Assembly (NCBI RefSeq): GCF_001640365.1
Contig: NZ_LWMI01000006.1
Coordinates: 310,001 to 374,000 of the forward strand
DNA length: 64,000 bases
From: Candidatus Arsenophonus triatominarum
Lineage (GTDB): Bacteria; Pseudomonadota; Gammaproteobacteria; Enterobacterales; Enterobacteriaceae
Direction of reading: 5' to 3'
Below the pieces are notes generated by a model that had not been told where the DNA came from, ran no database searches, and worked only from the letters and a program-made list of their open reading frames with translations. Of the stretch, positions 52,895 through 61,513 are shown one piece after another (position 1 is the stretch's first letter; every line of letters begins with the position of its first letter). The position numbers and the translations under genes were made by a program.

Positions 52895-53930
52895 AAATAG
52901 TTGCTGAATAGAGAGTTGCATTTTTTGTCACGCTATAGACAATAAAAAGAGGTTTAACTTAGAAAATAACGGTTTGAAATGATCAACAAAGAGCGGTTGT
53001 TACGAGATAATCGTTTATGTAAAGCAATCATTGGATTATCAGTCGAAGAATTGAAAAATTTAGCCGCTGAATTTTCAGCTTGTTATTTGATTTATCGGAA
53101 AAAGAATCGAAAAGATCACGAGCGGCAGATGGGTGCAGGGCAGAAAGGATTTATCCCAACCCCATTAGATAAACTGCTTTTTATTTTATTGTATTTAAAA
53201 TGTTATCCGACCTATGATTTGCAAGGACTTCTTTTTGGTTTAGATAGAACACGGGTATGTCGCTGGGTAAAAATATTATTGCCGGTTTTAGAGATGACCT
53301 TGGGGCGAGAATGTGTTTTGCCCGCTCGTCAAATTCGCTCTGCTGAGGAATTTTTTCGCGCCTTTCCTGGAGTTAAAGACGTCTTTATTGATGGGACAGA
53401 GCGACCTGTCCAAAAGCCTAAGAATCTGCGTCGGCGAAAAAAATGTATTCGGGAAAGAAAAGACAGACCACTCGAAAAGGGCTTATTATGACTGACGAAA
53501 CGAGGAAAATTGGATTTATCCCCATGATCAAAAATGGGCGCCGTCACGATAAACGCTTACTCGATAAAGTCGATATAATTCGCCATATTCCCCCTGAGGT
53601 AACCATCTGGGCCGATACCGGTTTTCAAGGTATAGATAAACAGCATCCTAATACACAAATCCCAAAAAAAGGAACTCGAAAAAGACCTTTATCGCCTGAA
53701 CAAAAACAAGAAAATAAAATAATCTCGGGCATCCGTATTACGGTTGAACACGCCATCGCGGGTATCAAGCGCCTCGGTTGTGTGACCCAAATTTTACGGA
53801 ATCGTAGACCCTTTATTGATGATACCTTTTTACTCCTTAGTGCCGGTCTTTGGAATTTCCATCTCAGAACAGCCTAAAATTTACTTCAATCACCGAAATA
53901 CCCTTATTTCACTATTAAGCAACACGCTTA
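52895..53930 (+). mobile_element. IS5-family element (DDE_Tnp_4 type), full length
   Basis: Left end AAAATAGTTGCTGAATAG and right end CTATTAAGCAACACGCTT (imperfect inverted repeats) enclose about 1.04 kb. It is the only uninterrupted copy. Confidence 0.85.
52979..53877 (+). pseudogene. IS5-family transposase, frameshifted at a poly-A tract
   Basis: The first frame (52979-53491) matches the others up to NLRRRKK, then shifts because the tract at 53437-53443 is A7 instead of A8. The second frame (53443-53877, MYSGKKRQTTRKGLIM on) completes the DDE domain to NFHLRTA. Confidence 0.88.
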
Positions 53931-53937
53931 TTAGTTA

Positions 53938-54183
53938 ACCTGAGTTCGGGATAAGAAATAAACACGAGTTTCGCACCAATAAAAAAACGCTCTATTTTTA
54001 AGTTTAATTCAGCATAATATATAAATAGACAAAATCTTATAAATTAAAAGCAACTTATTGTAATTTAAACAAATTTATACGTTTTAGTAACTTGCAAATT
54101 AACCATTGCTTTTAAGCCATTTCTGGAATTTTATATGCCTGTGCGAAACTCGTGATAAAGTGAAAGTCTTGCTATTCAAATGA
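53938..54183 (+). mobile_element. IS982-family element, 5' end with MITE
   Basis: Left terminal repeat ACCTGAGTTCGGGATAAG at 53938. It is interrupted by MITE copy 15 and cut off by IS256 near 54183, before the transposase start. Confidence 0.82.
53963..54154 (-). repeat. MITE copy 15
   Basis: Inserted in the IS982 end, with target duplication ATAAA. Confidence 0.92.
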
Positions 54184-55042
54184 GGGTGTTCATAATTCTG
54201 TGTCAGGGGATTTTATATTTTGATTATACCATCTAGGCGCCCTTTAAAATAGATGGACAATTGAGCAATGGTTAACGCCCAGTTACTAATCGGCATAGTC
54301 CATTTGTTGGATACCTGATTGATGCCAATATAGAGTAATTTTAATAAGCTGTTTTCATTAGGAAAAGCCCCTTTGGTTTTAGTTAATGTCCTAAACTGCC
54401 GATGAACCGCCTCTACTGCATTGGTCGTATAAATGGGTTTTCTAATGGCTTTAGGGTATCGAAAATAAGCACTGAGCAACTCCCATTTACTTCGCCAGGA
54501 TTCTAGCACTATCGGGTATTTTTCACCCCATTTCGATTCCAGTTCATCAAGGCTCAGCAGCCGCTTTAGTATCTGCACGATAAACCGGCTTAGCCATAAA
54601 GGCTTTTTGGTCTTTACTGGCAATATAACGTAAGCTATTGCGAATTTGATGAACTACGCATAGCTGAACTTCTGTCTGCGGGAAAATACTGGCTATCGCT
54701 TCTGGAAACCCTTTTAATCCGTCAACACAAGCGATTAAAATATCTTGTATACCACGGTTATGTAAGTCAGTCAGAACGCTCAGCCAATGATGTGCTCCTT
54801 CTGTTTCAGACATATAGAGTCCTAACAATTCCTTATGCCCATCGGTGGTTAGTCCAAGTACTGTGTAGATTGCCTTATTGATATAGTGACCATCATGTTT
54901 TATCTTGTAATGAATGGCATCGAGCCAGACAAAAGGATAGAGCGCCTCCAGAGGGCGTTGTTGCCAAGGCAATTTGTCAGTAATATGCGTAATAGCTCCA
55001 TCTGATATTTCCAGTCCATATAGCTAGGCGACTTAATTTTGA

Positions 55043-55566
55043 TTACAGCATATGTATTAAAAACAGGTCATCGATAGTGCATCCTGTTTCCATCTTTTTA
55101 CGTTTAGCTTGAGACCATTTATGTTCTATAGGATTTAAATCTGGTGAATACACAGGCAAATATTCTATCTGGTGTCCTGCGTTTATAATTGCCTGTTCAA
55201 TATTCTTACCTTTGTGAAAGCTAGCGTTGTCCATAAAAATAACAGAATTTTCAGGAAGTTCTGGGAGCAATATTTTTGTGATCCAAACATAAAAAACATC
55301 ACGGTTAATATTGCAATCAAATAATCCGATAGCAAAAAGGGTTGTTCCCAATAAAGCGCCAATAACATTTGTTCTTCCCTTAGCACCCCAGTTTTTCAGG
55401 CCAAAACAACGGTGACCTTTTGGGGAATAGCCGTGAGTTCGTGGAGTGTCATGTGAAAAACCACTTTCATCAATAAAAACAACAGATTTATCTTTTTTTT
55501 CATACTGTTGTCTTTTTTGCTGATGTGCCAGCCTGTCGCTTTCGTTGGTTTTTGGATGGAATAGAG
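55043..55566 (-). CDS. IS630 transposase OrfB
   Basis: Catalytic core complete. It shares the base change TAACCGTGATG with copy 9, suggesting a common source. Confidence 0.84.
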
Positions 55567-55865
55567 TTTTTTTTATAGGTTAATCCCAGCTTTTTAAGGG
55601 ATTGCCAAATAGTCTTTTTACAAACACCGAATCGCTCTGCCCGTTCCTTTTGGTAAGCATCTGGATACTGTTCCACATCTTTTGCTAAAGCATTTTTATC
55701 GAGCTTCCTCTTACGTGGCGTTGAATTTTTTGGCTCTGGTCGTTTAAGCCAACGTACTAAAGACGCTTTTCCAATACGGAATTGTTTCGCAGTTTCTCGA
55801 ATTGTTAAACCTTCGGCTTTCCTTACAGATATTACTTTACGTCGAAAATCAATTGTATAACTCAT
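55500..55865 (-). CDS. IS630 transposase OrfA
   Basis: Full OrfA with A8. Confidence 0.85.
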   Translation of the reverse strand: MSYTIDFRRKVISVRKAEGLTIRETAKQFRIGKASLVRWLKRPEPKNSTPRKRKLDKNALAKDVEQYPDAYQKERAERFGVCKKTIWQSLKKLGLTYKKNSIPSKNQRKRQAGTSAKKTTV

Positions 55866-56411
55866 AACACACCTTGTAATCAAAATTAAGTCGCCTAGCT
55901 ATATAATTCTGCAACATGTTTTTGAATATCACGATAACTCATGCCTAATGCAAATAACGATAGGATTTTGTTATCAATATCCTCTGATAATTTTGTCTGA
56001 TTTTTCTTAATGAGCTGAGGCTCAAAAGCACCTGACCGGTCTCTGGGCGTTTTCAGTTCAAATTGACCTGATGTCGATTTAACCGTTTTTCGAGTATAGC
56101 CATTTTTACGCGTATCGATTGACGTTGTCGATAGGGAGTGTTCTATTTCTGCCTGCAGGGCAGCTTCGGTCAGCTGTTTTATGAGTGGTGTGAGTATTCC
56201 ATCCGTACCGAGTAAATTTTTACCTGATTGTAATTGCTTCAACGCTTCATCAAAATTAAATGATTGATTTCTCATATTGTCATACCTCTTTTTTTTGAGT
56301 TTAAAATATGACACAGATTTTTGAACACTACTGTAATAGCTAAAAATTACTATATTATTTGGTAATATTTAGATTTCATTTTGCTCATTAAGTCGATAAT
56401 ATGTTGACAGT

Positions 56412-56449
56412 AAAAATTAACCGGTTCTGTTGTAGTCGGTTAATTTTTT
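56412..56449. terminator. Bidirectional rho-independent terminator
   Basis: AAAAATTAACCG and CGGTTAATTTTT pair around a 13-base loop, with A and T tracts on either side, so it can work on both strands. The gene it served is gone. Confidence 0.75.
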
Positions 56450-56572
56450 AAAAAAATATCCTTGTTTTTTAGTTTAACAAATATATTAATCTTTTTTATC
56501 TATTTTTAAATACCAATTTATTTCTTGTCATCTAACGATAAATCTAATTAGTTATATCGAATTTAACTATTA

Positions 56573-56764
56573 CACGAGTTTCGCACCAATAAAAAAACGC
56601 TCTATTTTTAAGTTTAATTCAGCATAATATATAAATAGAGAAAATCTTATAAATTAAAAGCAACTTATTGTAATTTAAACAAATTTATACGTTTTAGTAA
56701 CTTGCAAATTAACCATTGATTTTAAGCTATTTCTGGAATTTTATATGCCTGTGCGAAACTCGTG
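56573..56764 (-). repeat. MITE copy 16
   Basis: Flanks TATTA and TATTT are an imperfect match, either a mutated target duplication or a junction. It lies 408 bp ahead of the T3SS operon. Confidence 0.9.
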
Positions 56765-57172
56765 TATTTATTCTATTTGGTTATATTTATTTATTGGTAT
56801 TTATCCTAATTAAATTTAATGCTAATCATAACTTGTTTATTTTTTATTGATATTTCAGGTGAATACCGGATATAGAAATTGAATATTAACCACCAAACTA
56901 CGTTATATGCAGTAAAGCAATAATATAGAAATAAGTCATTAAATAACAATAAAACACTAACAGAAATATTAATAATGGATAGAGTTGCATAGGTTTTTTA
57001 GTTTTAAAAAAGATTTGAATACTGATGCATCGTTAAGTGTTTTGATTCAAATGAAATAGCATTATTTATCTCGTTTGGTAATAACTATTTACATCCATTT
57101 TTATTGATAGTTGAAAAATAAGATAGAATAAGGTCTGGCAAACAATGCTTAATTTGACGTTAGGGTAAAATT
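56765..57172. other. Upstream region of the T3SS operon
   Basis: There are about 408 AT-rich bases without a gene. The operon promoter is expected here; no clear box was identified. The sse/ssc genes that precede ssaG in Salmonella are absent. Confidence 0.5.
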
Positions 57173-57388
57173 ATGGATTTCAATGCTATCATCAACCAAT
57201 TATCGCAACTATCTGCTAATGCTGCTGGTGATATTAAAAGTAAAATCGCCAACGCTGATCCTAGCAATCCGGATCAGATGATACAGATGCAGTTTGCGGT
57301 ACAGCAATATTCCAATTTTATCGGTTACGAAAGCGCTTTGATCAAAGTGGTTAAAGACATGATACAAGGGATTATTGCCAAAATATGA
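57173..57388 (+). CDS. ssaG: T3SS needle protein, SPI-2 type (SsaG/SctF)
   Basis: The 71 residues are the same as Salmonella SsaG. It shares the family end: AVQQYSNFIGYESALIKVVK followed by DMIQGIIAKI. It polymerises into the hollow needle of the injectisome outside the cell. First gene of a tight operon; its stop overlaps the next start (ATGA). Confidence 0.92.
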   Translation: MDFNAIINQLSQLSANAAGDIKSKIANADPSNPDQMIQMQFAVQQYSNFIGYESALIKVVKDMIQGIIAKI

Positions 57389-57690
57389 AAAAAGAAGATA
57401 AACAATTATTGGTAGAAATTGCGCTTGCTGCTGCCAATCATGGATTAATAAAACAGGCTTATGCCATTTTAGCTGTGTTTCCAGAATTGATTGCTGACGA
57501 AGAGGCGCGTGCGCTATGTAGCGGTTTAGTCTACTTTGCGTTAGGTGAAAATAGTGCCGCGCTGCGTTCATTAATAGGCATGAAGAGTAATCAAGCTGAA
57601 GGATTACGATGTTTATTTTCCTTGCCTGCTGACATGGTCGATCATGCGCAAATTTATGCTTTATTAGCAGGAGATGAAAATGGACATTAA
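57385..57690 (+). CDS. ssaH: T3SS needle-subunit chaperone-like protein (SsaH/SctG position)
   Basis: This 101-residue helical protein (LLVEIALAAANHGLIKQAYA, ARALCSGLVYFALGENSAAL) has a TPR-like pattern, as in the YscG/EscG/SsaH family that keeps needle subunits soluble in the cytosol. The assignment rests on pattern and on position between ssaG and ssaI. Confidence 0.75.
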   Translation: MKKEDKQLLVEIALAAANHGLIKQAYAILAVFPELIADEEARALCSGLVYFALGENSAALRSLIGMKSNQAEGLRCLFSLPADMVDHAQIYALLAGDENGH

Positions 57691-57979
57691 AGCGGTAGCC
57701 CCCATCAATATGATGAAGACCCAGGCGGCAGAAGCAGTTAATCCTGATAGCCAATTAGTTGAAAAATTCAATCAATTAATGCAACACGGTCAAGGACAAA
57801 CGGCTGCATTAGGGTCAGTTCTTCCATCAACTGTCGAGCCGATGGCTCAGGCACTGTCACCTACCCAAGCCGTGCAAGGACAAGCAATGATAGTAAAAGC
57901 CGTTCTTGAAGTGGATATGGCAGCTAAAACGGCAGGAAGTCTTGCTCAATCGATCAATAAATTAGTGGCCATGCAATGA
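57680..57979 (+). CDS. ssaI: T3SS inner-rod protein (SsaI/SctI)
   Basis: The 99 residues from ATG 57680 (MDIKAVAPINMM), placed seven bases after AGGAG. The C-terminal helix (AMIVKAVLEVDMAAKTAGSLAQ) has the amphipathic rod/needle-anchor pattern. It overlaps ssaH by 11 bases and ssaJ by 4. Confidence 0.82.
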   Translation: MDIKAVAPINMMKTQAAEAVNPDSQLVEKFNQLMQHGQGQTAALGSVLPSTVEPMAQALSPTQAVQGQAMIVKAVLEVDMAAKTAGSLAQSINKLVAMQ

Positions 57980-58710
57980 AATACTTAAAGTATTTATGTT
58001 TATTATTGGTGTTATTCCTGACCGGCTGTAAGGTCGAGTTATACCGCAATTTGCCGCAAGATGAAGCTAATCAGATGGTGGCATTATTGATGTTAAATCA
58101 CATTGATGTTAATTCTGAAATCGATAGCAAAACTGGCAAAGTGACATTGCAAATCGAAAAAGATAAGTTCATCGATGCGGTGGAAATACTTAGGCAAAAT
58201 GGTTACCCCAAAACACAATATCTTGGTATTGAGGATCTTTTTCCTGCAGGTCAATTAGTTTCTTCTCCTGCTCAAGAAGAAGCAAAAATGCGTTATCTTA
58301 AAGAACAACAATTAGAGCGTACGCTATCAAACATGGACGGTGTTATTAGTGCACGCGTGTCTATTGCTCAGGCGAACAATAGTGAGGGTAATATTGATAA
58401 TAGCACGCCAGAAAAGTCGGTAGCGGTTTACATTAAATATTCGCCAGAAGTCAATATGAGTGGTGTTGAAGCGCAAATTCGCAATTTAATTAAGAATGCG
58501 ATATCAGGTTTGCAATCCGACAAAATTAGTTTGTTTTTGCAACCAGCTGAATTCCGTTATCAACCACAGAAAATTCAAACTGATCAGCAATGGCAATATT
58601 TACAGAATTATATTGTCACTAATAAAACGTTAATCTTATTGACTATTACAGGGATATTTATTGTCGTATTTGCAGTATTAATATTTGGACGCCGTAAGGA
58701 TAAATCTTAA
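57976..58710 (+). CDS. ssaJ: T3SS inner-membrane ring lipoprotein (SsaJ/SctJ)
   Basis: The 244 residues have a lipoprotein signal with lipobox LTGC (YLCLLLVLFLTGCKVELY), two ring-building domains with the family signature (AQEEAKMRYLKEQQLERTLS, MDGVISARVSIAQ), and a C-terminal membrane helix (TLILLTITGIFIVVFAVLIF) ending in basic residues. It forms the inner-membrane ring with SctD. Translation is coupled to both neighbours. Confidence 0.95.
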   Translation: MKYLKYLCLLLVLFLTGCKVELYRNLPQDEANQMVALLMLNHIDVNSEIDSKTGKVTLQIEKDKFIDAVEILRQNGYPKTQYLGIEDLFPAGQLVSSPAQEEAKMRYLKEQQLERTLSNMDGVISARVSIAQANNSEGNIDNSTPEKSVAVYIKYSPEVNMSGVEAQIRNLIKNAISGLQSDKISLFLQPAEFRYQPQKIQTDQQWQYLQNYIVTNKTLILLTITGIFIVVFAVLIFGRRKDKS

Positions 58711-59294
58711 TGACTGAATTGGCAGTGAGATTTAATTATTTATTATTCCATCCAGGCGAGATCATGCACGCTAAATGGTGGCAATCGCTTGGACTTAATG
58801 AATGGCAGTCTCGCTACCCAATTAGTAATGAGTTAAAACGACGCTTAGATAAATTGATACTTAATCGATTAGGATTTCAACCTGCTTTATATCGTCAAGT
58901 ACCGGAAAATATGCAGACTTGGTTTTTGTTATTAACGAAAAAGCCATTTTTATTCACCGTCGTTGGATTAGTTTGTAATCCCTACCCTGACTATTTGTGG
59001 GATAGTGCTTATAGATCACGTTTGGCGACCTTATTAAGCCAGGAACAAATTAAGCAATTAATCGCTTTATGGCCGCCAGAGCGCCACACTGTTGCGGTGC
59101 CTTGGCTAGTTGAGGAATTTCTTGAGCAGGCACATCTTTACGCCTTAAATGTTTTCTCACATTATTGGCAGGGACAAGATTTTGCGCGGCTTTTGGCCTG
59201 GTATTTTGCACCATTAGAGCAGCAAATGGTCTGTTCACAGCAACAAATTGAACAGGCTGTTCGCTGGTTATTTCGTTTGGAGCGTTTTTTATGA
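58710..59294 (+). CDS. T3SS SctK-like accessory protein (STM1410 position)
   Basis: The 194 residues include MTELAVRFNYLLFHPGEIMH and PFLFTVVGLVCNPYPDYLWD. It lies between ssaJ and ssaK, the place held by STM1410 in SPI-2 and by sctK in other systems. SctK links the sorting platform to the ring. Similarity is by position, size and helical pattern; the start overlaps the ssaJ stop (TAATG). Confidence 0.72.
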   Translation: MTELAVRFNYLLFHPGEIMHAKWWQSLGLNEWQSRYPISNELKRRLDKLILNRLGFQPALYRQVPENMQTWFLLLTKKPFLFTVVGLVCNPYPDYLWDSAYRSRLATLLSQEQIKQLIALWPPERHTVAVPWLVEEFLEQAHLYALNVFSHYWQGQDFARLLAWYFAPLEQQMVCSQQQIEQAVRWLFRLERFL

Positions 59295-59962
59295 ATGGAT
59301 TTTTAGTGTTAGTTAAAGAGTTTGAGCTCTTAAAGCAAACATTGGAAATCACACCTGATGAAATTCAGCAAGGTTTAGCTGAATGTAGACGGGAACAGAA
59401 AGCCAAGCAACGTATTAAGCAATATGTAGATAAAGTGCGGCATGAGTGTGACGCGCTTCTGCAGGAAGCACAACAGATTGTTGCTAAAGCAGAGATGAGC
59501 GCTAAGGAGCAGGAAAAAGCGTGGCGAGAACAATTGCGGCAAGAAATAGTTGCAGAAAGTCTAAATTGGCTGGTTGAACAGGCGGAGTTGGAAAAACAAT
59601 TAGTTGTCGTTTTACAGGAACGGATCTGCCAACAAGTAAAATTAGTCATCAAAGCCTGGAGTAAAAAACAAAATATTAGTGAAAATCTGATTAGCCAGAT
59701 TACTGAGCAGATTGGTGAAGCAACCACTAAACAAAGTTTGGTATTGAGTGTTTCACCGGAACAGGCAGATAGGTTGGGTAAAATATTTGCAGAACAGATG
59801 CAAATTAGGCTCCGTTCTGATTTTGCACCATGGCAAGCAGAACTTAGTTCAAGTTGTATGACATTACGCTTTGATTTATATGAACACCTTGAAAGGCTAC
59901 TAGAAACTTGTGTTCCTACAATGGAAAAAACGCACTTGAGAGGAACTTGTGATGCGAATTGA
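59291..59962 (+). CDS. ssaK: T3SS stator protein (SsaK/SctL)
   Basis: This 223-residue V/F-type ATPase stator homologue has a long charged coiled coil (about 25-95) followed by a FliH/SctL-like C-terminal domain (LVLSVSPEQADRLGKIFAEQ). It regulates the export ATPase in the cytosolic sorting platform. The start overlaps the preceding stop (ATGA). Confidence 0.85.
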   Translation: MNGFLVLVKEFELLKQTLEITPDEIQQGLAECRREQKAKQRIKQYVDKVRHECDALLQEAQQIVAKAEMSAKEQEKAWREQLRQEIVAESLNWLVEQAELEKQLVVVLQERICQQVKLVIKAWSKKQNISENLISQITEQIGEATTKQSLVLSVSPEQADRLGKIFAEQMQIRLRSDFAPWQAELSSSCMTLRFDLYEHLERLLETCVPTMEKTHLRGTCDAN

Positions 59963-60977
59963 TCAATCTGATTATCTCGATTTTCAATCTCTACAAGATA
60001 GCAAGCAGTCAGCCAGTTTTTTACCAGCAGAGAGTACCGCAATGCAAGCCAGTATTGCATTAGCGGAAGTACGTGCTGAGGCGCTGGAAGAGACGTTAGA
60101 GGGCTTAAGCTTAGGGCTAAACCAGGTAATGAAAAAAATTGCCGATTCAAATAAAAAGCAAAGTGCGTTATTTCATGCTGTAGAAAAACTTTTACAGCAA
60201 TTAGATGAAAAGCAACGAGGTTTTATAGAGCAGATTGCTAAACAACTGCTCTCCTTTAAAGATGTCGAAAAAATTTTACAGCAAATTCCTCAGCTTGGTT
60301 TAGATAAGGGACAGCTTATTTTTTTGTTAGCGACATTACAGGGTATGACAAGTTTAGCCTTATCTGAACGTTCGAAAATCAAAAAGTTTTTAATGTCATT
60401 GTTAGCCGAAGAAGATATTGAGTTAGCGTTAATTGCCGCTAGCCAAGGTATGACTATAGATACTTCACGTTTGCAAGCTTATCGTCAACTCTATCAACAT
60501 GCTACGCGTGGAGAAAAAGGGCTAAGTCATTGGTTTAAATTATTACAAGAACATAAAGATCGACGGCGGACTATTCAATTATTAATACGTGCATTATCAG
60601 AGCCCCTGGTAAGTCATGAACAGTTAGATATGACTAAATTGGTAACCACGATTGACGATTTACGTCGCTTATGGCTGTTCTTAGCTTTTACTGAGCATTG
60701 TGCTTATTTATCGCGCGGACTCAATTTAGCAAACGATACCGTTGCAGAAATCAGTATTGAATTATTGGAGCAGGGTTGGATCTATCCTGAAGCATTAGCG
60801 CAGTTGATAATAAAATTGCCATTAACAACGTTGCAACGTTTAATTTTTTTACGTAAATGGCGCGAAATTATGGTGATCATGAATGAAGCTTGTTATCGCG
60901 ATCCAGAGCAAAAAGAGCATATCCTGGAAGTCATGTTACAACTGCTTGAACAGTGGAATGATGAGTATGCTGTTTAA
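59952..60977 (+). CDS. ssaL: T3SS gatekeeper (SsaL/SctW, HrpJ domain)
   Basis: The 341 residues from ATG 59952 are preceded by GAGAGGA. The helical HrpJ/InvE-type protein has AEVRAEALEETLEGLSLGLN, ALIAASQGMTIDTSRLQAYR, then a long helical C-terminus. It controls the switch from translocator to effector export at the base. The size matches SsaL (338). Confidence 0.87.
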   Translation: MRIDQSDYLDFQSLQDSKQSASFLPAESTAMQASIALAEVRAEALEETLEGLSLGLNQVMKKIADSNKKQSALFHAVEKLLQQLDEKQRGFIEQIAKQLLSFKDVEKILQQIPQLGLDKGQLIFLLATLQGMTSLALSERSKIKKFLMSLLAEEDIELALIAASQGMTIDTSRLQAYRQLYQHATRGEKGLSHWFKLLQEHKDRRRTIQLLIRALSEPLVSHEQLDMTKLVTTIDDLRRLWLFLAFTEHCAYLSRGLNLANDTVAEISIELLEQGWIYPEALAQLIIKLPLTTLQRLIFLRKWREIMVIMNEACYRDPEQKEHILEVMLQLLEQWNDEYAV

Positions 60978-60992
60978 AGGGGAGAGGGAGAA

Positions 60993-61391
60993 ATGCGTAA
61001 AGAAGATAGTGTACTTGCCCGTTTTGGTCAACTATTAGGCCTACCCTTGGTATGGGATGGGAGTGATCAGTGCACTTTATTACTTGATAATCAATTGATG
61101 ATATCCATCTATGCCAAAGTAACTTATTGGCAGTTGTATGGTTTTTTGGGACAGATTGATGTGCAAAAAGCACATTTACTATTCATTAATTGTATGCACC
61201 ACAATATGCAACTGGTTGAAAATAATGATGGTGCAGTGGGCTATGATTCAGTGCAGCAAACTTTATTATATGCAGTGAATTGGCCGGTTCCCGCGAGTGG
61301 TGAAGAGCTATTAGTCTGGTTTGAACGTGCGACAATTTGCTATGAAGCGCTTTACCGTGAGTTTAGTCAATGCCCGGAGCTAACAATATAG
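60993..61391 (+). CDS. ssaM: T3SS gatekeeper partner/chaperone-like protein (SsaM)
   Basis: This 132-residue protein is at the ssaM position, after a strong GGGGAGAGGG site. In Salmonella, SsaM binds SsaL and holds back effectors in response to pH. It has a small alpha/beta chaperone-like pattern (LPLVWDGSDQCTLLLDNQLM). The function is inferred from position and size. Confidence 0.72.
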   Translation: MRKEDSVLARFGQLLGLPLVWDGSDQCTLLLDNQLMISIYAKVTYWQLYGFLGQIDVQKAHLLFINCMHHNMQLVENNDGAVGYDSVQQTLLYAVNWPVPASGEELLVWFERATICYEALYREFSQCPELTI

Positions 61392-61399
61392 GTTGTTAT

Positions 61400-61513
61400 A
61401 TGACGATTGAATTGGATAAATTTTCAAAAAAATTCGTGGACAGGCCCTTGCTTCATATCGGGTCAACAAGATCAAGGTTGTTCAAGTTTGGTGCATTCTC
61501 AAATGAGTTTTAA
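61400..61513 (+). CDS. Small unrecognised ORF between ssaM and the large gene
   Basis: The 37 residues MTIELDKFSKKFVDRPLLHI to KFGAFSNEF are not recognised. The stop TAA overlaps the next start (TAATG at 61511-61515). It could be a tiny leader protein, a chance frame, or the remains of a longer gene. It lies where ssaV (SctV) would begin in SPI-2. Confidence 0.4.
   Translation: MTIELDKFSKKFVDRPLLHIGSTRSRLFKFGAFSNEF

Larger units (their letters stand above)
55021..55901 (-). mobile_element. IS630-family element, copy 11
   Basis: Complete 881 bp, with TA at 55019-55020 and 55902-55903. IS256 rejoins exactly. Confidence 0.93.
54213..56275 (-). pseudogene. IS256-family transposase, broken
   Basis: The N-terminal part (56275-55904, MRNQSFNFDEALKQLQSGKN) is cut by IS630. 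A deletion of about 14 bp near 54965 shifts the frame at WQQRPLEAL. FVWLDAIHYKIKHDG, ILIACVDGLKGFPEAI and QLCVVHQIRNSLRYI (DDE of the mutator type) are present, followed by another shift near 54560. The C-terminal part has RKPIYTTNAVEAVHRQFR. Confidence 0.85.
54184..56330 (-). mobile_element. IS256-family element carrying IS630 copy 11
   Basis: Ends GGTGTTCATAATTCTGTGTC (left) and the complement of GTGTTCAAAAATCTGTGTCA (right, 56330). Without IS630 it is about 1.26 kb. Confidence 0.88.

Noticed and set aside
59365..60150. 261-codon frame opposite ssaK and ssaL
   Set aside because: It is antisense to two T3SS genes with clear family patterns, and its serine/cysteine-rich translation is typical of a shadow frame.
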